DNA of 64,000 nt from Daldinia sp. FL1419. Its lineage: Eukaryota > Ascomycota > Sordariomycetes > Xylariales > Hypoxylaceae. Both the position numbers and the translations under genes were made by a program. Where the stretch lies: assembly GCA_025201765.1 (NCBI GenBank), contig MU623340.1:620001-684000 (forward strand). Direction: 5' to 3'. Below are positions 33,679 to 44,593 of this stretch, in pieces. Position 1 is the first letter of the stretch; every line of letters begins with the position of its first letter. The notes under the pieces are model-generated. The model had not been told where the DNA came from. It was given only the letters and a program-made list of their open reading frames with translations, and did no database searches.

Positions 33679-35487
33679 ATGCACAATACGATGATCGGCT
33701 CGACTGGCATAGACCAGGATAACCACATGGCTCATGATAACTCATATTCGAACGAACAATGGGTCGACATGAGCGCCTATGCCCATATTTCCATGGGGAC
33801 CTATCCCGATAACTACTATATTCCACCAGCAACTCACGGATTGCCGTCCGAGTCCATCGGCATGGCTCCCCCGCCTATTCCGCATCCGATGCATAGCCAG
33901 CCGCACAACAATTTTGCAAGTCATCTTCCGCATCCGTTGATAATACCGACACAGCAGCCTTCCCAGGTTCCGTGGCCTAGTCTCCGGACGAATCCCTCCC
34001 AGAGCTACTCAGCACCTCCTGTACCCATCCCGCCGGCATCGGCTCCTGTAAGACAGCCGCCAAGATTGCCAACGATCAATACGTCGCAGCCAAGGAAGAC
34101 CTTGACTGATGAGGATCGTCGTAATATGTGCCTTTTCCACGAGGATAACCCTCACGCCAAGCAGACGGAGATAGGTCAAAAATTCGGTGTCGAGCGAAGG
34201 TAAAGTTGATAGGTGTCGAGTACAAACCATAGTCGCTAACGTTATCCTGGCAGCACGGTGTCGAAGGTGTTACGAAGGAAGGAACTTTATCTGAATCTGG
34301 ACAGCTCAAGCGGCTCTCCCGTCAAAAAGACGAAGGGAAAGTCGCCGCCAGATATTGAGCGGGCTCTGGCAAACTGGGTCAGGGGTCAACAGAAGAAGGG
34401 AGTTGTAGTTAGCGACACTCAGATGGAAGAAAAGGCGAGAGTGTTTTGTACTGGGTCCGACAGCCCTCTCAAGACCATCACAGCCTCTTGGATTGAGAAA
34501 TTCAAGCAAAAGCATAATATTGGTCCAGGGAAGCTGATCCGAAGAGCTTCGGAGACTGCGATTCCCGACAACGCTCGACTGGACACGGGCTCGCCTTTGT
34601 TGTCCACTACACATACGCCAGGTGGCATTTCGCCAGCTTCACCAACAAATCAAACGGCGTCGCCGCAGATTTCCTCAGTGAGCGAAAAGTCCGAAGTAAA
34701 GGAATCTATCTCAAGCGGCTTTATGGATTTCGAGACAAATGGGTACCGACACCCACACTCGCAGAGTTCAACATCGCTTTCCAGCGCTGTTACGGACCCG
34801 CCGAGTTCTACGTTTTCTGCGGGCGCTTTTAGCCCATCATCGCAGTTCAACTTTTCCCCAGACCCAAACACAGGCATGTTTAGCGACCGGAACCAAATGC
34901 CCCCAGGGGCGGCCGGTTTCCAGCGTCCCCGAAGTCAGACAGTTCCGGACCTTGGGCATCTCGAGTACATCAACCAGTCGCAAAATTCGGAGCCACTGAC
35001 GCCCAAATACAGCCAGGCTGGAACAGCACCTTCTTCCGCTCTCGAATCACCGACCCACGAAATGCCAGGGGCACCCTTTGGAGGGCTGGACTCTGCCATC
35101 TCCCCACCAACCCAACTGCATCATGTGAGCAGTAACAGCAGTTTGGCCGGAAGGTCAAGTTGCTCGGGAACAGCGGCGGTTTCCGGAACTTCGATGGGCT
35201 CTTCGCCAAGTTCCCCTACTCAGGAAGATGCCAGGAGAGCTGCAGACACACTCCTTAGCTTCATGCAACAGATCAAGTCGACAGGACTAGTCGATCACAA
35301 TGACTTCTTAACAGTCTTGGGTCTTACCGAGAAGTTGAGACTACAACCACAGCAACAGCATGGAGGACCTCAGGCAAACTCTGCAACTCAGGGTCTTGGC
35401 GGACTTTCAAGGATACCGGAAGGAGACACTGAAATGACGACAATCCCTTCGCCCCTCGTGAAGAACGAGGCAACGATGAGCGCATGA
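33679..35487 (+). CDS. CENP-B/Tc5-type double HTH DNA-binding protein
   Basis: Two exons, 33679-34199 and 34254-35487 (54-nt intron, donor GTAAAG, acceptor GGCAG), give 584 residues. ATG 33679 is the first ATG; the frame upstream opens only with GTG. The N-terminal 135 residues are Pro/His/Asn-rich. The first helix-turn-helix (about 140-190, KTLTDEDRRNMCLFHEDNPH ... GQKFGVERSTVSKVLRRK) is of the CENP-B N-terminal/Psq kind and is completed only by splicing. A second CENP-B/Tc5-type HTH follows (about 202-262, DIERALANWVRGQQKKG ... TASWIEKFKQKHNI). The remaining 320 residues are Ser/Pro/Thr-rich and disordered. No DDE transposase catalytic region follows, unlike pogo/Tc5 elements, so this looks like a domesticated, host-type DNA-binding protein, nuclear and perhaps a transcription or centromere factor. 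The target is unknown. Confidence 0.85.
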
Positions 35488-37971
35488 CTGCACTGGGGCT
35501 CAGTCATACAAAAGGAAGCGCCCCTGAAGACTGTGTACTGCGGCGTAGCACGGATACTCGGGTCTATCTGATTCCTTGCTAAACAAAGTGACCAAGGCGT
35601 ATGCTTTACATCACTAGGACATAAAAGAAATAGATCCGATAAGCCCGGACCGGAATAGCGAACCTCTCAAGTTAAATAGTTAGGAGAAGGCCTTAGACTA
35701 GGGAGTAATGAGCTATTCTATACGATACAACGAACCGGGAGCTACAGAGCTACTACATTTACGACTTCCGCATCCGTTTCCAATTACCAAACCAGTGACT
35801 CCATAATATCCGAATAAACATAAAAACACAAGCTCGACCGACGGTGGGCACAAGGAACGACAGCAGTGTCCCAAATATTCGTACTTCAGCATAGGGAATC
35901 GGCGAACCGACAGGAATCAGGAACAGGGCATAAGGAACAGGAAACCAATCACGGCTTCCCCGGATAGGCGGAATCTCGGCCGGGGGAAAGGAGTAAAAGG
36001 GAAAAGGAAAAAAAATATCATTATCCAACAAACACCAAACAAACATCACTACGAGCGTAATTGTATACACTACATTCTCACGAAACATCACATCATACCA
36101 TACCATATCATATATACATACACAATATATACCCCCGTCGCCCCACCGCGCGCGTCCCAGCGAAATATACCCCGAAATCGAGCAATCGACTTGAAGAGAG
36201 GAGAGAGGAGGAGGGAGGAAAAAAAAAAGGAAATGCTTGGAGTGCTGCTACCCGCTACCCTCCCCCCTGAAGCCGCTTATATTGATATATACTATTACTG
36301 CTACGATACCACTGCCCAGTTTATCAAAAAACAAAACAAAACCAAAAAGCAAACAACAACAACAACAAAAAAAAAACATCCTTCAGCTTCATCTATCTAT
36401 CTGGCCGGCAACAAGACTACGACCCGCTCACGCGAAACCCCTAAGCAGCAACCCGTACTAGCAACAAGGAATCATGATTTCCCACCGTGCGTCTCTCCAA
36501 AAAACCCAGGTGTTCTTGATATTCGCGTTATTGGCTTAGTTTTTTTTTTCCCATCCTCCACTTCACCCTTCTCACTTCATCGGCTATTTTAACTTGTTGG
36601 TTTTTTTTTTGGATTTTTTTTTTTCTTCTCTCTTCTTCATTTCACGCCTTTTTTGGACCTACAAAAAGAGATTCCCCGTATATATACGCTTGGTTGTTTT
36701 ATATGTACTACTGTATGTACCTATCTCTTCTCGCCTGTTTCCGCTCCCTCCCGTGCCAAACGACGACAAACAACAGACCCGATGCTTCTTCGCCTCGAAT
36801 CGCTCGTTACGAGAAGAAGACGGGGAAGAAAAGGAGGGAGGTGGATGATTGGTTGGTTGGATGGATGGATGGATATATGGGTTGATGGGTGGACGGGAAG
36901 GAATAAAGAAAGAAAGAGAGAAAGCAACGGACATTCGCTTGCATTGAATAGCAGTTTGACGGGGAAGACAGAACCACTAGTTTTCATTGCGAAATCTACT
37001 TGTTGTCTGTGCAAGACAAAAAAGGGGGAGGGGGGAGGGGGAATGATGATGTGGAGCGAGTAAGAAGGCGTGAAGGTGTTCTGGAGGTCGGTGTTGGGTT
37101 GTGTCTATGTCTGTGTCCGTATCTTAGTGGAAAGGGAGTTTATTGATTTTCGGCTCACTGTTTTCTCTACTACCTACCTACATAGCAGCACTATTGGGCG
37201 TTTAGTCTGGGTTTGATTTCCTCTTGGTCTCGCCGACAACTAATTGAATTTTTACACTACTCTGATCCAATCTGACTCGTCCCGACCCTACCTCGATTTT
37301 CGCCGGCTTCAAACATAGACGTTTCCATATTAGATTTGTCTCGTCGTCCCATCTCGTATTGCCAAGCGATGTGCCGATGATGAGGCGATCGGTACAATCC
37401 ACAACACCCTGTATGAGTCTACGCTTACTACTACTCCCGTACTTCCCGTGTACCATCTTCTCTAACGAGCTACAGGTGAAGATACAACTCGGGCAAGACA
37501 GGCTGGGATACAGGCATGGCGTTCGCAACCAGTGACCTTTGGGATGGGTTAGGTTACACCCCGCGACGAGAAAGGGATTTGGTTTCGTAGCCCGACTGCC
37601 CCAAACAATGACCGAACGTTTATTTTTGGAGTGCCGAACCCAGATGCTACCAGGCTCTTTCACAAGCCAGACGACCAAACAGGCAGAGGCGACGTAAACA
37701 TCGGTACCTACAGGCAATCTGGGGCGGCTCTGTAACTACTTTCCGGAACTACTTCTGCCTCGGTCCCGTTAGACCTGTCTCGCTGCTTATGTTGTATAGC
37801 TATGTTGCATTGCATGAAAGGTTGCGCTCGATCTGGACAGGGCGGTGCATTAGACTTTGAAACTCTCCTAAATTTCTTTTTGTGTCTGTTCTTACCACGC
37901 GTCGGTTGGTTGGGTATCAATCATTACATTAACTTATTTCATTTACGAGAAACCGAACGTCCGGCCCTCCT
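35488..37971. other. convergent gene-free region
   Basis: Between the stops of the HTH gene (+) and the PXA gene (-). It is AT-rich, with A runs near 36221-36230 and 36361-36377, T runs near 36540-36550 and 36601-36624, and GGAT/GGTT repeats near 36851-36875. The 171-codon minus frame at 37202-37717 shows no domain and is not called. Confidence 0.5.
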
Positions 37972-40900
37972 TCAACTGAGTCGATCTTCCCATAGTTCAA
38001 TGACCCCCTTCTCGGTTAGTTCGGGCATGAGGCGCACTAGAATGAGTTCTAGAATCCCGTACACTAGATGCTTGTTACAATAGGGATCTGAAAAGACATC
38101 GAGAATGCCCGTCTCGATTTCGGATAGCATTCTGTTCTCGTCCTCATCTTCATCCCCGTTACACATGTCAGCCCGCTTGTCGCCACCGGCCTCGGTCGGC
38201 CGCACACCGGTGTCTCCAAATTGCCGCTTTGATGTTTCTGGGGTCAACGTTGCATGGCTGTCTCTAGCAGATTTGCCATCATCGGTAAGCCGCACGCGTG
38301 CAACTTCCTCTCCAGTATGGTTGGTATTATGTGCCGTGTTATAGCTGTCGGCCTTAAACGGTCCGGACCGCGAGCTCGCACTCGAAAGAGTGCTAGTAGA
38401 TCTGGTGGACCAAGGCCAGGCACTGCTACCGTAATAAAGCCTGCCCACCCTCTTCGGAACAAGCGCCAAAAGCGCGCTAGCGCACCTGCGGCGAAGAGCG
38501 CCCAGTTGCTCGTCAGACGAAGGAGGGATTAGGCTGGATTGGCCTGGTGCGTTATTGGGGAAGACAGCACCGCGCACGGCTCGAAGGAGTGGGGGAAGAC
38601 GGGCAGGGTCGAGAATATAGACGTGGATGTAGTGCGAAAGAAGTCTGTGCGAGATCAGTACAAGAATGCAGACCATGTACAAGGAGAACATTAATAGAAG
38701 CTTCTAAGGAAATGGTCTTGTAGGGAACGTGGGGGGTAGAGTGGTACAGGTGTGACCGTATGCGGGATGTTTCGAGGTAGAAATGGGGTACGCGATGTCG
38801 CATGGATTCCTAGGACGCTCGAGACGCGAATTCAAAAAGAGAGACAGATTTCCCAGGGAAGATAATCTTGATCCGTTCTGTAAAACCTTGCTGCAACCAT
38901 GGCTTCATGGTCAAGGCCTTGTCGACGAATTATAACCGAGCTTGATAATGATTGATAATGCGAAGCCGGTCACGCATGCTTGTATCAAACAGACAAGCGA
39001 TGCGAGGCTTTCAAGAGATCATGGGGAGCTTTACATGGGGGGAACATGGGAGCTAAGAGCTGCATGAGCCCGGGTTACCCCTGGCCTTATCCGATCGGGG
39101 AAGAGGCGCGACGATGACGGACCTTCTGGCACGAATATGCGAGGCCGAAAGCCTAACGAGCTCAGATCGATTGAGTTTTGAATAAGGACCGGCGGCCACG
39201 ATGGCGTACAATGCGTGCGCAACCCGGCACCGGGGTACTCGACCGCCACAATCAGTTTCTTCCTCTCTTTCTTTGCTCTCGGAAAGTACTTCGAGACACC
39301 CTGGTCCAAGCTACGCAAGCTAATGACCCCCCCCTTGGACGATCACTGTCTGACTGTATCCAGAGCTGAATATAGTGGCTTTTGCTTCCGTCCATCAAAC
39401 TAACGGCCGGGTATGGGTACATTACATTATAACGGAAGAATACGGAAAGCACCAACATATCCAAGTAGGATAGCAAGACATTGCTAAAACATCTACCAGA
39501 TTTCGAGATGATCCTGTTATAAAAATCCCCAACCCAACGCCGTGAGCCGGAGACACGTCCGTGCGTGTTGGAACGGCACCTGCGGGGCCGGCGGCACGAA
39601 GCGAAGAGGAAAAGAGTTCGTGGCGTTGTACCAGGATTGATGGACTGTCTGATGATGGTATCCATTGTAGGTATCCATGGGATCCTTGGCCGAGGGCGGG
39701 AATCCCTGCAAGCCCCAAAGTTGGGCGCGTAAATAAGGCTCGCGGATGGTCGAGTAGGCCTGGTAGATTCAGCCCCGCGCCGTTTATCGTGCAATCGGAT
39801 GAAGGACATCTAGGTTTACCCGGTCATTGGTCATGATAAAAAAATGACCCTGGAATGATAGAATACCTCATGCTGGGTCCCTGATGAAATACCGGACTTT
39901 GGATGGCTGCCTGTTTATCCGGTCTTGAAACTAGCATTGAAACGTCACACAACACCTCCCTCGACTTGAGGTGGTCTCTGCTCCAAATGGTCTGGCCTGT
40001 GTATACTATACGGCTTGCAACTTTGTCTGGCCGATCTGCCAAGTCGATATCCGATGGCATTAAAAATTAAAGTAGTGACGGGTGCAGGAGATGCCCGTCA
40101 TGCGCACTTGCGAGATAGTTCGCTCCTGTGAGATGAATGGATAAGTTCAGATCCAGTGACCTGAAGCGTATGCGAGGTGACGAGATAGGTACTTGTGTGA
40201 TGAGTGATAGGGGAGGGAAGAAGATTGATTCGCCTACCTATCGATCATCCCGTTAAACCCTGCTAGGTTGCCTGGACCTCTCAGAGCTCCCCATTGCGCC
40301 ATGGACAAAGCTCCGTTCATCCAGGGCATGCGAGCGTCCATTTCGAGCAAATTACCAACGCAAGTCCAGAGTCTGAAGTCTGCGATGGGGACATTAACTG
40401 GCTGTAAACCAATCTCCGAGGCTGGAGGATGGTAGGATTTCTCTTCGAAATCATGAGACGTTGGATCTACCTTACGGAGGGTAGGGATGGGCCTGGGAGG
40501 GAGTGTTCGGGATAGCATGATCGTACTGATAATCAGCCGTATCGAGTGTACTATGACGAACCCCCACTGAATTACGTTCCAAAAAACCTGTTGGATGTAC
40601 GAACTACGTTCGTTCGTAGTCCGCGGAACTATACCGTGACCTGTCTTTAGATCCACGTCTGATTCCATATTTCCAGGCCCAGATGCCTCTATCGTCTTTT
40701 TCGCACATACTACTCTCGTTAGTATGATCAGACCTTCCCATATAAGCCATGGCTCCGAGAGCTTATTGACGACGAGGTTGCCTATGATAAGTTCTGAGAA
40801 TAGTTGCCCGACTAGCGTCGTTAGGCACTCGTTTTCGAGATCCTCTGTTGGAAGTAAGAGAGCGAGAACGCCTTGCACCAACAATTGGCGGTATGCACCT

Positions 40901-41644
40901 TCGTTGTCCGCCTGAACCCGAATACTACTGTGTCCAGACTTAGGTACCGGGGACAGGGCAGGCAGCGGCCAGAGCGAATGGTAAATCTCGCGTGAGTTAG
41001 CCTCGATTGGAGGTCGAGCCACCGTATTCCTCGATACCCGATATGCTGCAGATTGTTGTTAGTGACAGGATGACGATGTTAAAACTATAGACTGAATATG
41101 CCGGCCAACCTCGGATGTGTGCATCCAACAATTCTGGAATCTCGTCGAACAACAGACTCTCTAGATCTACATTCCGCAGCCTCTGTTCCAATGCGCGAGT
41201 ACAGTGTGCAATGATCTGCACAATCTCGGCGACGAAGGTCTCATCTGGCGTGATCTTTGTATACCAATTCTGGACGTACTCCTTGATGATGACGGCGATT
41301 AGGGCATATAGTTGGAGATCCACATCATTTCGGCTTGTAAGAGGCGGCAATAGATCCTGAATGGGCACAGGCGTACTCCTTCCCCTATCTGCTTGGTGTT
41401 GGGCGCAAAGCACACGGCGTATGAATGCAGCGGTGGCTTTATCGGACAGGAAGTCGGACGATATGGGACGGGTGGATCGGCGTGGTGCCGAGGTCGGTGG
41501 AGTTTCACGAGGTGAACTAGAGAGTTTACTACCGGTGGAGGTGACGGACTCGGGGTTGGTGCTTGAAGTTGCTGGTGCCTTGAGACTGGTCGGAGCCGGA
41601 CCACCGCTTTTAGGCGGGACAGAACCCGATGATACCGTCGTCAT
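37972..41644 (-). CDS. PXA-domain (PX-associated) protein
   Basis: Proposed exons: 41644-41110, 41045-40238 and 38644-37972, giving 671 residues. Intron 1 is 64 nt (GTTGGC...CTGCAG); intron 2 is 1593 nt (GTAGGC ... TACTGAT branch-like site ... CACAG) and restores the frame as MIDR-LLSHYIHVYILDP. After a Ser/Thr/Pro-rich N-terminus, residues about 75-300 form the PXA domain: DLLPPLTSRNDVDLQLYALI, VQNWYTKITPDETF, LLDAHIRAYR (rebuilt by intron 1), then LLPTEDLENECLTTLVGQL. A hydrophobic stretch (VIQWGFVIVHSIRLIIS) and a C-terminal segment typical of fungal PXA proteins follow (DPARLPPLLRAVRGAVFPNN; DPYCNKHLVYGILELILVRL). PXA domains occur in sorting nexins such as Mdm1 and SNX13/14; this protein lacks PX and RGS domains. 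A role in membrane contact or endosomal sorting is inferred. ATG 41644 is the first in frame. Confidence 0.82.
38645..40237 (-). other. 1593-nt intron of the PXA gene (predicted)
   Basis: Starts GTAGGC at 40237 and ends CACAG at 38645, with ACTGAT as a possible branch site about 12 nt upstream. It is 20-30 times longer than the other introns in this window. Frames inside it (for example 39252-39809, minus) show no domain. No terminal inverted repeats or transposase remains were found by eye. Confidence 0.6.
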
Positions 41645-41670
41645 CGCCCGGTGTGAGGAGTACGGGATGT

Positions 41671-41688
41671 TCACTGGACCACCGTCAT
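41671..41688 (-). other. possible five-codon uORF before the PXA gene
   Basis: ATG at 41688 opens a frame of five codons (MTVVQ) ending TGA at 41671, 26 bp before the main ATG 41644 and out of frame with it. If within the transcript it could lower translation of the main frame. Confidence 0.35.
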
Positions 41689-42475
41689 GCTAGATAAATC
41701 TAGCCAAGGGCGGGCTACTTCGTTTAATACCTATATGTACCCTAACCGTAGTATGTCTAGTGGTTGCGTAGGAGAGGAATGGCCGTAGCGTGGGTTGTAA
41801 GCAGTTCGTAAATGGTTTGGTTGGTTAAGTTATCGCGCTAGTTGTTGCCAGTTTGCTGCTGGCGACTGCAGGAAACGATTACTCTAACCTTAATTTTTAT
41901 TTTTTTTTGTCTTAGAGGACGCGGCATCTGCAACTGCGCGGCAGCCTGTGCCACCTGTAATGACGTTGGCAGATTAGGTTAAGCTACAGCGGTAGAGCGG
42001 TACACCCCGCCCGCACGGAGGCCTTCAGGGTACTAGGCAAGGTACCTATCGTCTTACCGGCTTGCATTTATATCGCCATATTGGTGCAAGGATAGCCATA
42101 GTTTTTTTTTTTTTTTTCTCTTTACAACTCGTTTAAATTTATCTCAAGTACATAGATGTAAACGCATATTGATAATCTTGATCAGGCGGCCGGTTTACAT
42201 TCGTTGTAAGATACGTCACTTTTCGAGGGTATGTATTGTTTTTCGTCGTTTGGTTGGCTTCATATTTGGTTTCATATCAACTCATTGCAATGTGAAGTTC
42301 AAACAAGGTAGGCCTCAAACTTGAGGCTTTGCTATCATCGTTTTTTTAAATATCTAAATTCGATACAATCCGGTTTATTTGCATGGAGCGATGTGGTTCC
42401 TTATACACGTGGCCGAAATCCTCTAATATCATACCCCAATTGTCATATACATTAATAGTTGTACAATGCCACACC
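41689..42475. other. intergenic region between MSS51 and the PXA gene
   Basis: Both flanking genes are on the minus strand, so it holds the 3' end of MSS51 and the promoter of the PXA gene. T runs near 41895-41907 and 42101-42117. No coding sequence recognised. Confidence 0.5.
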
Positions 42476-44103
42476 TTATTCATTGCTTCTCGTGGTGGCC
42501 TCGTATCTGCCGAAACCGTTAGAACCAAGAACTAAACGGAGGTGGGAATCTTGTATATGTAGTAAAATACGTACCTTTTACCTCGGAATGCCCACACCCC
42601 CCAGTTACCACAGCTGATATCTTGGGGATCAAGGTCGTTAAGATCCCATCGCAAACTCCTGAAAATGTTCTCTCCAGGCTCCATGAGCATGTCAAACTCA
42701 CCACCGCAAGTTTTTCTTACCCATTCAATGTCTCTATCCATATCATACTGTGTATAGCCGGTTACTATAATAGGGGCCTTCGTCTCGAGGAGCAGGGGCA
42801 CTGTTTCTGTCCACTCGTGAGAGCTAGCTGGGTGTCCTAACCCTGGATGGAACATGACAAAACAGTCAAAATACGGATCGTAAGGATAAAACTGGCCAGT
42901 CTTGTGAAGGGTATGGTAGTAATCTACAATGGTACTGATTTTCATTGTCGGCCATACTCGGTCCTCAACTATGGCACCAAAGGGATTAGATGGAGTTCGG
43001 GGCGGTAATGGAAATTCGTCATCTCTGTTGGTCATGCTCTCAGGTCCAATGAAAATGAGGTGAAATTTCCCTCGAGGGAATAGGTGAGCCAATTGGACCC
43101 AGACGTTCCGAGGAAGGGATGATTCTGCGCGAGCTCCTAGGATGAATAACCTCACTGGCGGTGCTTCGGGTCGTAAGCCTTTGATTGTTTCTCCGCTACC
43201 TGTTCTGGGTGGATGTAAAGTATACCGCAGGGCGCTTAAGCTTTTTAGGCCTTCGGCTGTGAGCCTGCCTCCTTTCCTGATACTATAAGGACTGAGCTCG
43301 TGTAGAATACTCCCTATCGTTACTGGGTAGGTAAGTAACCTCGTAACTTGGCGCATATTCCGGTCATCGTTAATAGCTTCGAATTGCCTCGTGTAGAGGA
43401 AGGTATCCCAGTTAGTCATATTTACGGCGGCTTCTTCCATCTGAGGCCCTGCGTACTCGAACTCGGGGAAGAATCTCCCCGAGCGAAGATCGTGGTCATC
43501 TTCGTTGATTTGTCGCAACGTATCACAAATCTGCAGATGAGCTTCATAATCCTCAGCCCAGTGCTTCTCGCTGCAATAAACAGGTATTCCGCAGTCCGGA
43601 CACTCAAAATCGACGTGGACTGGTGCTTGTACGCCGGAACTTGTGGCGGTAGGGGGGGTATTGGTACTGGCTGGGTCTCGAGTGGGTTGATGATCGGGGT
43701 GGGGACAATGTGCGTGTTGCCTTATGAAAGCAGCACGTCGGCGGATCTCGGGGATGGGCGACTTAGTAAAGGAATGGAAAAGGTCGTCAGGACGGAGGAC
43801 TGGAGGTTTCGATTGGTTCTCGTATGATGCTGCTGGTCCTAAAGTAACGGCTTCATCCTCGACTGTTTTTGACTGACGGCCAAACAGAGATATAGATCTC
43901 GAGAACTGATCGCTAGCTTCGGTGGATGGGATAGGTCGTCGCGAATGTGTAGTCGGATTGGCGGAGCAAACCTTTTTCAATGATCTTGAAGATGTAGCCT
44001 TAGAGAATGATCTCGTCACAGGCGGGCGAGATGCGTTGGCTGCGGAAAGCCTTATACATGCCCGGCAAGTATTAGAAGCCGCCATGCGCATCGCGGGCTC
44101 CAT
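42476..44103 (-). CDS. MSS51: Mss51-type mitochondrial translation activator
   Basis: Two exons, 44103-42575 and 42506-42476, with a 68-nt intron (GTACGT...GGCAG), give 519 residues; the last exon adds only 31 nt and restores the expected end FRGKRYEATTRSNE. The N-terminus is rich in Arg, Ser and Ala with almost no acids, as in a mitochondrial targeting sequence. A MYND-like zinc finger uses C133 with nearby His, then C168, C171, C177, H189 and C193 (CPDCGIPVYCSEKHW). The C-terminal 300 residues match the Mss51 C-terminal domain (VRLFILGARAESSLP; PYDPYFDCFVMFHPGLGHP; TKAPIIVTGYTQYDMDRDI). In yeast Mss51 couples COX1 mRNA translation to cytochrome oxidase assembly in the mitochondrial matrix; that exact role is not proven for filamentous fungi. 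It is divergent from RSE1. Confidence 0.88.
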
Positions 44104-44593
44104 TGCTAAAGCTTCCTTGGTAATGGCCCATACACCATATAATGTTGGTTATATGGTAGGTTGCGACTGGATAGCTCCAAGCTTGGAAATATTGCAGTGT
44201 TGAAAGGTGCTTCGATTTTCATGTACCTGGGTACCTAACGGGCTATACTAAGTGGGATGTTTCTTCGATGTATCTGAGCCGCTAAGCCTACTCGGTGACA
44301 TGCAGGAGATACTTACTAACCTACCTCAGCAGGACATATGGAACATTAGTACATGATGTAGGTTATGGATAAAGTTTAATCCGAGAATTAGCGTCAGGAC
44401 CCACAAACAGCACAGAGCTTTAACTAACAGGCCAATTTATTGGTCGACTTGAAGCTTTACCAACTTCAAAGAAAACTTTGGAGCTTCCTTCGCAGGTTGT
44501 GACTTAGTTATTCGATTCAACTTCAAATTATAGCTTATAGGATATAGAGTAGTAAGAAGAGTCGCGCAGGCTTTCTGCGCATCTCTTGTGAAG
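44104..44593. promoter_or_regulatory. 490-bp bidirectional promoter, MSS51/RSE1
   Basis: The only DNA between two divergent start codons. Holds a symmetric CCAAT-TT-ATTGG element at 44432-44443, about 330 bp from the MSS51 ATG and 150 bp from the RSE1 ATG, and a repeated CTTCAAAG/CTTTGGAG motif at 44463-44486. CCAAT is the site of the fungal HAP complex, which regulates respiratory genes; binding here is inferred. Confidence 0.5.

Noticed and set aside
37202..37717. 171-codon minus-strand frame
   Set aside because: No domain, no conserved neighbour and no splice partners; cannot be told from chance.
39252..39809. 185-codon frame inside the long PXA intron
   Set aside because: Other strand-sharing frames overlap it and it has low-complexity Arg/Ser composition; no transposase or other domain.
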